Below, piece after piece: positions 6,833-14,477 of a DNA stretch of 29,214 nt (the first letter of the stretch is position 1; every line of letters starts with the position of its first letter). The stretch covers positions 1-29,214 of the forward strand of contig CAZTPJ010000047.1 in the NCBI GenBank assembly GCA_964614515.1. Direction: 5' to 3'. Below the pieces are notes generated by a model. The model was not told the origin of the DNA. It saw only the letters and a program-made list of their open reading frames with translations, and made no database searches. The stretch is from CAZTPJ01 sp964614515. GTDB lineage: Bacteria; Planctomycetota; Phycisphaerae; Phycisphaerales; UBA1924. Made by a program: the position numbers and the translations under genes.

Positions 6833-8545
6833 ATGCGCTGGTTGACATGTGTGTGTGCGCTGATCACGTCGACTTTGATCGTTCACCATGCGGGGGCACA
6901 ACCCCTCACCACGGCCTTCACCTATCAAGCCGAGTTGCAAAGCGCTGGAACCCCCGCGTCGGGTCCGTTTGACTTCCGGTTCCGGCTTTATGATGCGGCC
7001 GTGGGCGGCGCGCAGGTCGGCCCGACGCTGTGCATCGCCAACCTGGCCGTCGATGAAGGCCGATTCACCGTTGAGATCGACTTCGGGCCGGTCTTCACCG
7101 GCTCCGCCCGCTATCTCGAAGTTGATGTCCGCCCGTTCACGGGACTCGCATGCGGCAACGCTTTCGGGTTCACCACGCTCTCACCCCGGCAGACGCTCAC
7201 GGCCGTGCCCAACGCCGCGTATGCGATCAACGCCGCCAATACCAACACGTTTGGCAATCAGCCTCCTTCGTTCTTCCAGAACGCATCGAATCTCAATGCG
7301 GGCACGATCGCCGACACCCGCCTCTCAACCAATGTTTCAACGCTCAGCGGGCCGCAAACCTTCACCGGCACAAAGTCGTTCACGGCCTCCCCGGCGTTCA
7401 ATTCCGCCGGTGCGCCCTTCACCGTCAGCAACTCCACGCGCATCACCAACCTCAACGCCGACTTGCTCGACGGCCTCGACAGCAGCGCCTTCGCCGTGTC
7501 GAATCACACGCACGATGCCGCCGCCATCGTCAGCGGCACGCTCAATGACGCCCGCATCCCGTCCACGATCGCGCGACTCAACCTCGGCAACGTCTTCTCC
7601 AACACCCAGTCCATCAACGTCGCCACGCAGACGCCGCTGACGCTCATCGGGTCGAACACCGGCGGAACGTGGGTCAATCTTCAGAACTCCGGCGGCGGCC
7701 GAACCTGGAACCTCATCGCCACCGGCAGCACCAACGGCGAAGGCGCGGGGAAACTCCTCGTGCGCGATCAGACAGGCGGCGCGGTCCGCGCGACGATCGA
7801 TACGACAGGACGCGTCGGAATCGGCACCACCTCGCCCGAAGAACTGCTTCACCTCTCCGGCCCCGACGCGGGCGCACGCATCAGAAACACCAACGACACG
7901 GGCGGCGGACTCATTCAAAACACGTTCGGCGCCCTGCAACTGGGTTTGTTCAATCCGACGGCCTCCGCGTGGGGTGTCGTCCCCGCCAACAGCCGCAGGT
8001 TTTTCTTCGGCATGAACTCCGCCGGGCGGGTCGGCACGCTCACCAACACGAGCAGTTCCCCCGTCTTCCGAAACACCATCGACGATGGGAGTGGCAACGC
8101 CTCCTTCGCCGGAAACCTCACCGCCGCCAACATGCCGGCCGTCAAACATGCGGTGCGAACCACCGGCGTGGAAACCATCTCGAATGACTCGCGAACTGTC
8201 ATCGAAGACATCACCGTCAACGTCCCCGCGAGCGGCTTCCTTTGGATCACCACTCGCGTGAACATCCACGCGTATACCGTAACGCCAACCGCTTCAACGG
8301 TGTTTCTCGAACTCAAGGACACCACGACGACCGAAGTCCTCATCAGGGAGTCGCCGCTGAGGCTCTCGCCTCCGCTCTCCGGCGGCGACATGGCGATCGA
8401 GTCCGACGCCACCATTCAACACCTCAAGCCCGTTTCCGCGGGCGTCCACAGGTTCAAGGTGCGCGTGCGACACACCGGCGGCGGCGGCGGCGGTTCACTC
8501 AGAGGCGGCGAAATCACCGTCATGTACTTCCCCTCAAGTCTCTAA
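6833..8545 (+). CDS. Secreted tail-fibre-like protein
   Basis: A 570-residue exported protein: a signal peptide (residues 1-22, cleavage probably after AGA) is followed by a beta-rich body. Residues about 27-130 (FTYQAELQSAGTPASGPFDFRFRLYD) form a domain seen in many planctomycete exported proteins. LNADLLDGLDSSAF at about 207-220 and RVGIGTTSPEELLHL further on are motifs of phage tail fibres and similar trimeric surface proteins. The C-terminal 150 residues look like a compact beta domain with a Gly6 run. It lacks an obvious peptidase S74 chaperone. GGGAGG 8 nt before the ATG supports the start. No phage genes lie nearby, so a cell-surface or matrix role is more likely than a phage role. Function unknown. 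Confidence 0.7.
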   Translation: MRWLTCVCALITSTLIVHHAGAQPLTTAFTYQAELQSAGTPASGPFDFRFRLYDAAVGGAQVGPTLCIANLAVDEGRFTVEIDFGPVFTGSARYLEVDVRPFTGLACGNAFGFTTLSPRQTLTAVPNAAYAINAANTNTFGNQPPSFFQNASNLNAGTIADTRLSTNVSTLSGPQTFTGTKSFTASPAFNSAGAPFTVSNSTRITNLNADLLDGLDSSAFAVSNHTHDAAAIVSGTLNDARIPSTIARLNLGNVFSNTQSINVATQTPLTLIGSNTGGTWVNLQNSGGGRTWNLIATGSTNGEGAGKLLVRDQTGGAVRATIDTTGRVGIGTTSPEELLHLSGPDAGARIRNTNDTGGGLIQNTFGALQLGLFNPTASAWGVVPANSRRFFFGMNSAGRVGTLTNTSSSPVFRNTIDDGSGNASFAGNLTAANMPAVKHAVRTTGVETISNDSRTVIEDITVNVPASGFLWITTRVNIHAYTVTPTASTVFLELKDTTTTEVLIRESPLRLSPPLSGGDMAIESDATIQHLKPVSAGVHRFKVRVRHTGGGGGGSLRGGEITVMYFPSSL

Positions 8546-8556
8546 ACCCCATCCCC

Positions 8557-8586
8557 GTGCCATCGAAGTCCGCTTCGGACTTCGAT
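8557..8586 (+). repeat. REP-like palindrome with GTGCC head, copy 2
   Basis: ATCGAAGTCCG at 8562-8572 pairs with 8576-8586 (11 bp, 3-nt loop CTT), preceded by GTGCC. It lies 11 bp after the stop codon at 8545, so it could also end the transcript, although no T-tract follows. Confidence 0.7.
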
Positions 8587-8691
8587 AGCCCACAGCGCAA
8601 CTTCTTCCACCTCACCCTCCCCATCCCAACCACCAAGCCCGCCGCAACACGCCAGCCGATACTCCCTCCCGGCTGCCGGTGCGGCCTCCCC

Positions 8692-9699
8692 ATGAAGGTC
8701 TTTATCTCCAAATCAGACGGCTTTACCGACGCTTCCTATGTGTTCCCCTTCGTCCGCGCCCTGCTCACCTATCTCCGCCGCGAACGAATCGAAGTCACCG
8801 CCAGGCCCAACACCGGCGAGACCATTGCCCTGGGCGTCCAGTGGGACCCGCCGCTCGACATCGTCCGCAATCTCACGCAGCGCCGCATCCCCTTCATCCA
8901 CCGCCTCGACGGCCGGGCGCGCTCCGTCGTCAAGGTCTACGACAAGGATGACGAGAATCGTCAGATCAATCGCCTCGCCTCATGGACCATCTTTCAATCC
9001 GAGTATGTCCGGCAGCACACGACGAAACCCGTCGAGACGATCTTCGGCCCCGAAGCGCCGATCTGCACCCGCCCCGACCGCGGCTCGATCATCTACAACG
9101 GCGTCGACCGCGCCATCTTCCGCGAGGATGGCCCGCGCGAACGACTCAAGGGCGAGTTCACCATCCTCCACATCGCCTTCACCCACGGCATACGCAAAGG
9201 CGTCGGCGACCTCATCAACATCGCCACACTCCTTCGAGACAACCCACGCATTCACTTCTACACCATCGGACGCCAGACCGACGACATCATCCACGGCCAC
9301 CTGCTCGCCTCACTCCCCAACGTCACGCACCTGGGCGTCATCGTTGATCGCGAGCGCATGGCGACACTCATGCGCTCCGCGCACGCGCTCTTCTTCCCCT
9401 CGCGCGATGACTATTGCCCAAACACCGTGCTCGAGGCCATGTCCTGCGGCCTGCCCGTGTGGTATCACCCCTCCGGCGGCACACCAGAACTCGTCCGCAC
9501 CAATGATCTCGTCGCCGGCGTGCCGATGATGGAGCAGAACCCCATCTATCCGTTGCACGCCCTGCGCGAGCATGACGCGGAACTCTCACGCAGGGCCGTC
9601 GAGATGATCGAGCAACGATTCACCCTCGAACACATGGGCCGTGCATACCTCGAACTCTTCCGCTCGCTCGTCGAGGAACACGCCCATGCCGCCGCATGA
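8692..9699 (+). CDS. Family 4-type (GT-B) glycosyltransferase
   Basis: A 335-residue protein that probably transfers a sugar from a nucleotide-sugar donor. The C-terminal half carries the donor-site signature D240-x7-E248 in SRDDYCPNTVLEAMSCGLPV, followed by SGGTPELV, as in GT4 enzymes; the first acidic residue is Asp instead of the common Glu. IIYNGVD at 133-139 and ILHIAFTHGIRKG near 158 are also typical of the family. The frame is open far upstream, but MKVFISKSDG is the natural N-terminus, as in a GT-B Rossmann fold. No membrane segment is seen, so it is cytosolic or peripheral. It overlaps the sulfotransferase gene by 14 bp. No strong ribosome-binding site is visible. The acceptor is unknown. 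Confidence 0.85.
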   Translation: MKVFISKSDGFTDASYVFPFVRALLTYLRRERIEVTARPNTGETIALGVQWDPPLDIVRNLTQRRIPFIHRLDGRARSVVKVYDKDDENRQINRLASWTIFQSEYVRQHTTKPVETIFGPEAPICTRPDRGSIIYNGVDRAIFREDGPRERLKGEFTILHIAFTHGIRKGVGDLINIATLLRDNPRIHFYTIGRQTDDIIHGHLLASLPNVTHLGVIVDRERMATLMRSAHALFFPSRDDYCPNTVLEAMSCGLPVWYHPSGGTPELVRTNDLVAGVPMMEQNPIYPLHALREHDAELSRRAVEMIEQRFTLEHMGRAYLELFRSLVEEHAHAAA

Positions 9700-10543
9700 C
9701 GCCGCGGACAATCCAGGCCCCACGCTCGAACGTCCACCACCGTTCGACCCGACCCGCGCAACCATCCTTCTCTTCCTCGGCAGCCCTCGCACAGGCTCAA
9801 CCGTGCTCGGCCAGGCCCTTAACTGCCACCCATCTTGCCTCGTCGCCACCGAAGCACGATTCCTCGCTGGCGTCCTCTCCGGCGCGGAAACCGTTGACGC
9901 CGCCCTCGCCCGCGTCGCCGACCGCGCCTGGTTGCAGTTTCATACCGGACTCGAACACGATCCGCACTACGCGCCCACGCTCCATCGCTTCCAATCGCGG
10001 TGGACCGGCTTCGCCGAACTTCGCGACCACCCCGCGCTGCGCAAACACGCCATCACCCTCATCGGCGACAAAAAAGCCGGCGGCAACATACACGCCATTC
10101 GCCAGTTCCCCGACGCCTTCGCAACCTTCATGCAAAGCCGCCCCAATGTCCGACTCCTCCAGATCACCCGCCACCCCATCCCGGCCGCACGATCGCTCAT
10201 GCGCTCGCACGGCGTCGCCACGTTCGAAGAGGCCTGTCGGCGAGTCGTTCACGACACGATCGACTCACACATTGTCCTTTCGCAGCACAACGGCCGTGCA
10301 ATCACCGCGTACTACGAGGATCTCTGCGATCGACCGCGCGAAATGCTCCACGCATTGCTTTGCAACCTGAACCTGACGGCCGATCCACACTGGCTCTCGC
10401 TCATCGCCGCGCGCTTCCAACCCGCAGTCGCGCGCGAGGAAGACGCCGCCGACTACGCGATCTTCCTGCGAATCCTCTGCGAACACGCGCCCACGCCCGC
10501 GCTGCATCGCTACACCGCCCCGCGATCAAGCCTGGCCGCATAG
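9686..10543 (+). CDS. Sulfotransferase family protein
   Basis: A 285-residue cytosolic protein with the two PAPS-binding elements of sulfotransferases: the 5'-phosphosulfate loop LGSPRTGSTVLGQAL at about 31-45 and the 3'-phosphate motif ITRHPIPAARSLM at about 160-172. It should move a sulfuryl group from PAPS to a hydroxyl, plausibly on a carbohydrate. The start at 9686 lies inside the end of the upstream glycosyltransferase gene, with GAGGA 9 nt before it, so translation is probably coupled. This pairing suggests that a glycan is built and then sulfated. It ends 6 bp from the convergent Nudix gene. The substrate is not determined by the sequence. Confidence 0.85.
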   Translation: MPPHDAADNPGPTLERPPPFDPTRATILLFLGSPRTGSTVLGQALNCHPSCLVATEARFLAGVLSGAETVDAALARVADRAWLQFHTGLEHDPHYAPTLHRFQSRWTGFAELRDHPALRKHAITLIGDKKAGGNIHAIRQFPDAFATFMQSRPNVRLLQITRHPIPAARSLMRSHGVATFEEACRRVVHDTIDSHIVLSQHNGRAITAYYEDLCDRPREMLHALLCNLNLTADPHWLSLIAARFQPAVAREEDAADYAIFLRILCEHAPTPALHRYTAPRSSLAA

Positions 10544-10549
10544 GTCGCG

Positions 10550-11065
10550 CTACCGCTCCTCTTCAACCGTCCACCTCAACGCCTCACCAGCGCAGTCGAT
10601 ATGCGCGGCGAAGAATCCCGGACGGCCCGACACGCCGCGCGCTTCCGCACGCCGAACCAACGGCCAGATCACGCGGCGATCCGTCTCCGGCTGCGACAGC
10701 CCCTCAATCGCCGACGCCTCGTGCCACGCCAGTCGCCCCTCGCGAATCCGCGTTTCGGCCACTTCGACCGCGCCAAGCACACGGTAGTAGAACAGGATCA
10801 TGTTCCACTTTCCCTCGAACGCGTGCTCGGTGATGATGCCCACAAGGTGCAGCCGGTCCAGCGGCACGACGATCCCCGCCTCCTCCTCGATCTCACGCTG
10901 GGCGCAGCGCGCGGGCGACTCGCCCGATGTCTGATCCAGTTTCCCCCCGATCGGCGACCACAGCCCGAGATTCGGCGGCTTTGCCCGCTCCAGCAGCAGC
11001 ACCCGACCACGCGCATCGCGAAGATCACACAAACACGCAAGTTGCAGCGGCAGCGGCTCGCTCAT
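10550..11065 (-). CDS. Nudix hydrolase
   Basis: A 171-residue hydrolase of nucleoside diphosphate derivatives. The Nudix box is in PIGGKLDQTSGESPARCAQR continuing EIEEEAGI: the segment E-x7-REIEEEAGI (Glu49 to Ile65) is canonical, with Glu61 and Glu62 as likely metal ligands. The start of the box is unusual: seven residues, not five, separate the last Gly of GG from Glu49. The N-terminal LACLCDLRDARGRVLLLERA and the WSPIGG strand resemble MutT/ADP-ribose-type enzymes. The gene follows otsA by 30 bp on the same strand. The ATG lacks a clear Shine-Dalgarno site. The natural substrate cannot be told. Confidence 0.88.
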   Translation of the reverse strand: MSEPLPLQLACLCDLRDARGRVLLLERAKPPNLGLWSPIGGKLDQTSGESPARCAQREIEEEAGIVVPLDRLHLVGIITEHAFEGKWNMILFYYRVLGAVEVAETRIREGRLAWHEASAIEGLSQPETDRRVIWPLVRRAEARGVSGRPGFFAAHIDCAGEALRWTVEEER

Positions 11066-11095
11066 CAGGCCCCAAGCGTATCGCCCGCACGGCCA

Positions 11096-12544
11096 TCACG
11101 CCCCGGCCGGCTCCGCCTCGACCCGCCGACCACGCGACACCACCGGCCCGTCCGCCGACTCCACCTCGCCACGCAACTGTTCCACAAACCCATTCGCCCA
11201 CGCGAACACGTCGCTCTTTCGCACGGCCGAGCGCAGCGACCGCATTCGCGCCTTGGCCTCATCTTCCGGCATGGTCAGGGCGCGGTGAATTGCCTCGGCC
11301 GTGCGATCCACGTCGCGCGGATTCACGAGCAGCGCCTTGTCGAGTTGCCGCGCAGCGCCCGTGAACTCGCTGAGCACGAGCACCCCCGAATCATCCAGCC
11401 GCGTCGCGACGTACTCCTTCGCCACCAGATTCATCCCATCGCGCAGCGGCGTCACCAGCATGACATCCGCCGCCACGTAATACGCCACGAGATCCTCGCG
11501 CGACAGGTTCCGCCGGAAGTAACTCACCGGCGCACGCCCGGGCACGCCAAACTGCCCATTGATCCGACCGACAAGACCCTCGATTGAATCCCGAATGTCC
11601 GAATACGCCTTGATCGTCTCGCGCGAAGGCACGGCCACCTGCATCAGCAGGCAATCCTCGGCCGTCGCCCCCTTCGTTCGCAGCAACTGCTCCAGCGCTC
11701 GAAGTCGCAGGTCAATCCCCTTCGTGTAGTCCAGACGATCAACCCCGAGAATGATCCGGCGACCCGGACCAATCCGACGCCGGATGTCCAGCGCCTTGGC
11801 CCGCACGCGTGGCAGCGAGGCCGTGTGTTCATACCACCCCGCGTCGATCGAAATCGGAAACGCGCCGACGGTGATTTCACGTCCATCGTGCCGCAGCAAC
11901 GTGTCGGAGCCCGTCGTCCGCGTATGCTGCCGACAAAGTCTGGCGAAATTCTGCGACCCCTGCGGCGTCTGAAACCCCACAACATCCGCGCCCAGCAGCC
12001 CTTCAAGTGTCTGTTGCCTCCACGGCAACCACTCGAACAACTCCGACGGCGGAAACGGAATGTGCAGAAAGAATCCGATCCGCACATCCGGCCGAAGCCG
12101 ACGCAGCATCCGCGGAACCAGTTGCAGGTGATAGTCATGCACCCAGACCAGATCGCCCGCGGCGGCCTCGTCCGCGGCCGCCTGCGCGAATCGCGAGTTC
12201 ACCTTCACATAGTGATCCCACCACGAGCGTTGAAACTCCGGCGGCCTGATGGCGTCGTGATACAACGGCCAGAACGTCGCGTTCGACATGCCGTGGTAGT
12301 ACGCCTCGATCTCGCCACGCGAAAGACTCACCGGATGGATGTGCATGGCGTCATGCATGAACGGGCTTGGCGCGCCCCCGGCCTGCCCGGTCCATCCGAC
12401 CCACACGCCCTCAACCCCGCGCATGACCAGTCGCATCGCGCTGACAAGCCCGCCCGGCGATTCCTCCCACCGCGCATCATCACCCGCCCCCACCCGACGC
12501 ACGGGCAGACGATTCGCGACCACGATCATTCGCTCTCGTGCCAT
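11096..12544 (-). CDS. otsA: Trehalose-6-phosphate synthase (GT20)
   Basis: Transfers glucose from UDP-glucose (or another nucleotide-glucose) to glucose 6-phosphate to give trehalose 6-phosphate, a step in compatible-solute synthesis in the cytosol. The 482 residues contain the family landmarks in order: ANRLPVRR near 10-17, SPGGLVSAM 29-37, WVGWTG 48-53, VWVHDYHLQLVP 133-144, GVDRLDYTKGI 267-277 and LRDGMNLVAKEYVA 367-380. GGAGG is 4 nt before the ATG, a short spacing. No trehalose-6-phosphate phosphatase gene (otsB) lies next to it, so that activity must be encoded elsewhere. It is likely co-transcribed with the downstream Nudix gene. Confidence 0.95.
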   Translation of the reverse strand: MARERMIVVANRLPVRRVGAGDDARWEESPGGLVSAMRLVMRGVEGVWVGWTGQAGGAPSPFMHDAMHIHPVSLSRGEIEAYYHGMSNATFWPLYHDAIRPPEFQRSWWDHYVKVNSRFAQAAADEAAAGDLVWVHDYHLQLVPRMLRRLRPDVRIGFFLHIPFPPSELFEWLPWRQQTLEGLLGADVVGFQTPQGSQNFARLCRQHTRTTGSDTLLRHDGREITVGAFPISIDAGWYEHTASLPRVRAKALDIRRRIGPGRRIILGVDRLDYTKGIDLRLRALEQLLRTKGATAEDCLLMQVAVPSRETIKAYSDIRDSIEGLVGRINGQFGVPGRAPVSYFRRNLSREDLVAYYVAADVMLVTPLRDGMNLVAKEYVATRLDDSGVLVLSEFTGAARQLDKALLVNPRDVDRTAEAIHRALTMPEDEAKARMRSLRSAVRKSDVFAWANGFVEQLRGEVESADGPVVSRGRRVEAEPAGA

Positions 12545-12659
12545 GACGCCTCCACCGGCAGACCCGAGACGATGGCGTCATCGCCTGACCCTGCGGAGGT
12601 TCATGCCGCCCGAAACCGGACGCCACGTTGAACGCAATCATAGGCGCACACCGAGCCAA

Positions 12660-12680
12660 CGAAGTCCCCCGCGGACCTCG
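12660..12680 (-). repeat. Imperfect hairpin related to the GTGCC palindromes
   Basis: On the minus strand CGAGGTCC pairs with GGACTTCG (8 bp including one G-T wobble) around a 5-nt loop. The upstream flank reads TGCCACGCAT. It shares ATCGA, GTCCGC and GGACTTCG with the element at 8557-8586, so it may be a decayed relative. Confidence 0.4.
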
Positions 12681-12713
12681 ATGCGTGGCAACCGCAATGC
12701 CCGGCGCCTGTGC

Positions 12714-12719
12714 TACACT
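12714..12719 (+). promoter_or_regulatory. TGC-TACACT extended -10 box, probable leaderless start
   Basis: TGTGCTACACT ends 7 nt before the ATG at 12727, which places the expected transcription start on the start codon. No ribosome-binding site lies between. A -35 hexamer is not evident. Confidence 0.5.
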
Positions 12720-12726
12720 GGCGACG

Positions 12727-13950
12727 ATGCGAGTGTTGCACTTTGTCGATGCTGAGGCTTACGCGGTGTGCGGCCGTGCGGAATGCGGCGGATATGGCGC
12801 GCTGGCGATGTGCGCGGCGGCGGTGTCGGATGTCACTCGCGACGATCATGAAGTGTGCCTGATTGGTGGTTCGCGATGCGAACGGATGGCGCATCGGCTC
12901 GGGCTGCGGACGACGGATCGCGTGGCGCCGCCGCTGGGCGTGACGGAACTTGCGTGGCCGGGGGTGAACGCGCTGCTGCGTGATCGCGGGTTCTTCGATG
13001 CGGTGGTGTGCTGGAGTCCGCAGGCGCATCGACTTGTGGATCGCACGCGAGCACGGCGGACGCCGCGCGTGGCGATCATGCCGATGGGGGTTGGTCCGGT
13101 TCGCGAGACGATGCCCCGGCGTGCGTACTCGCGCGTGGTGGTGGTGGCCGATGATGCCCGGCGTTCGCGGGCGTGGGCGTCGGAACTTGGCTCCGTGCAT
13201 GGGGCGATGGCGTCGCCGCCGCCGGTGCTGCCGCCGGCGGTGGACTTGTCGCGCGAAGCGTGGCGAGCGCGACTTGGGCTTGGCGACAAAGATTTTGCGG
13301 TTGCGTTGACGGGGCACTGCGCGATGGATGTCGATGCGCTGCGGTGTGTGCAGGCGGTGTCGCTGTTGGCCAGCGCGGGCGAGCGAGTGGTGTGCGTGAT
13401 TCCGCGCGGGGCGGGGCGACTGCATCGCGCGCTGCGGTTCGCGTCGGGCCTGGTGCGAGTGATCGTCAGTGATGCGGGGCTGCTTGAGTTGCTGGCCGCG
13501 GCCGACGCGGGCTTGTGGACCGGCCCGCCCCCCGAAGCACAGCACCGCGCGAGGTTCCACTTCCCCGAGGCGATCGGCGCGTGGTCGGCCCAACTTGGCG
13601 TGCCCGTGGTCGCGGCGACGCTCGAAGCGGAAACGACAACAAACGATGATGAGGGTTCGCGCGGCTATGCGGGTGGGACGCCGGTGGAGTCGGCGATGTT
13701 GTCGACGCATGGCGGCGGCCAGGCGGTGTCCTCGCGTCGATTGCATGTGCCGGTGCGTTTCGCGGCGGCGTCGGCCCCGGCCGCGCTGGCCCATGAACTG
13801 CTCGACATCGTGTCGAGCGGCGCGGCGGATCGGGTCGGGGCCAAGGGGGCGATTTCGACGTTCGGCGTGGTCCTGGGTGAGGCGGTCAGCCGCGCGATTC
13901 GCGGCGCGAGCGCTCCGGCCGATGGCGTGTTGCAGGAGGCGCATGCGTGA
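12727..13950 (+). CDS. GT-B-like (glycosyltransferase-related) protein
   Basis: A 407-residue protein that resembles a glycosyltransferase of the GT-B fold but without a clear active site. The N-terminus MRVLHFVDAEAYAVCGRAEC with GGYGALAMCAAAV and VVCWSPQAHRLV looks like the N-terminal Rossmann domain. The C-terminal half (FAVALTGHCAMDVDALRCVQ, then ERVVCVIPRGAG and LLELLAAADAGLWTG) looks like the donor-binding half, ending GVPVVAATLEAET. The usual E-x7-E pair is not seen, so catalysis is uncertain. The frame is open upstream, but the ATG at 12727 sits 7 nt after a -10 box and fits a leaderless start. The stop overlaps the GTG of the phosphatase gene. Confidence 0.6.
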   Translation: MRVLHFVDAEAYAVCGRAECGGYGALAMCAAAVSDVTRDDHEVCLIGGSRCERMAHRLGLRTTDRVAPPLGVTELAWPGVNALLRDRGFFDAVVCWSPQAHRLVDRTRARRTPRVAIMPMGVGPVRETMPRRAYSRVVVVADDARRSRAWASELGSVHGAMASPPPVLPPAVDLSREAWRARLGLGDKDFAVALTGHCAMDVDALRCVQAVSLLASAGERVVCVIPRGAGRLHRALRFASGLVRVIVSDAGLLELLAAADAGLWTGPPPEAQHRARFHFPEAIGAWSAQLGVPVVAATLEAETTTNDDEGSRGYAGGTPVESAMLSTHGGGQAVSSRRLHVPVRFAAASAPAALAHELLDIVSSGAADRVGAKGAISTFGVVLGEAVSRAIRGASAPADGVLQEAHA

Positions 13951-14456
13951 CGCGAGGGGAGTCCAAGCCAACGGGCGTGTTGTTTGTGTGTCTGGGGAAC
14001 ATTTGTCGTTCGCCGCTGGCCGAGGCCGTGTTCGCGCATCAGGCCACGCAGCGAGGTGTGGCGGACCGGTTCGACATCGACTCGTGCGGGATCGGAGCGT
14101 GGCACATCGGGGATGATGCGGATCATCGCGCGCGGCGCATCGCGGAGAAGTTCGGGATTCCGATGCGTCACGAAGCGCGGCAGGTGGACCCGACGCGGGA
14201 CTTCGATCGATTTGATCTGCTGATTCCGATGGATCGCTCGAACGCGCGGGCGCTGGCGTCGCTGGGCGCGCCGCGGGATCGCGTGCGGATGATGCGGTCG
14301 TTTGATCCCGCGCTGGCCGACGCCCCCGAGCACGCGCTGGATGTCCCCGATCCGTACACCGAATCACTCGATGCCTTCGAGCGCGTCCTGCGGATGCTCG
14401 AGACGGCCTCGGCGGGGCTTTTGGATCACTTGCTGCGGACTGGTCCGGCGCGGTAG
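13947..14456 (+). CDS. Low-molecular-weight protein tyrosine phosphatase
   Basis: A 169-residue phosphatase that removes phosphate from tyrosine (or arginine) residues. It has the P-loop VCLGNICRSP with nucleophile Cys15 and Arg21, and the general acid in DPY at 135-137. Length and layout match the family. The start is GTG, overlapping the upstream stop as GTGA, with CAGGAGG about 8 nt upstream, so translation is coupled to the GT-B-like gene. In bacteria such enzymes often act on tyrosine kinases of polysaccharide export; no such kinase is in the window. Twenty bases separate it from the aminotransferase. The pairing with a sugar-transferase-like protein points to envelope glycan control, as inference. 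Confidence 0.92.
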   Translation: MTRGESKPTGVLFVCLGNICRSPLAEAVFAHQATQRGVADRFDIDSCGIGAWHIGDDADHRARRIAEKFGIPMRHEARQVDPTRDFDRFDLLIPMDRSNARALASLGAPRDRVRMMRSFDPALADAPEHALDVPDPYTESLDAFERVLRMLETASAGLLDHLLRTGPAR

Positions 14457-14477
14457 CGGCGCGAATATCCTCCTCTC

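Noticed and set aside
8557..8586. Hairpin after the tail-fibre-like gene as a plain intrinsic terminator
   Set aside because: No T-tract follows; the same head and loop are found at unrelated places, so it is listed as a repeat, though a role in termination remains possible.
12601..14367. Long open frame on the minus strand, 588 codons, antisense to the GT-B-like and phosphatase genes
   Set aside because: Very rich in Arg, Pro and His with no family pattern; it is the antisense of well-supported GC-rich genes.
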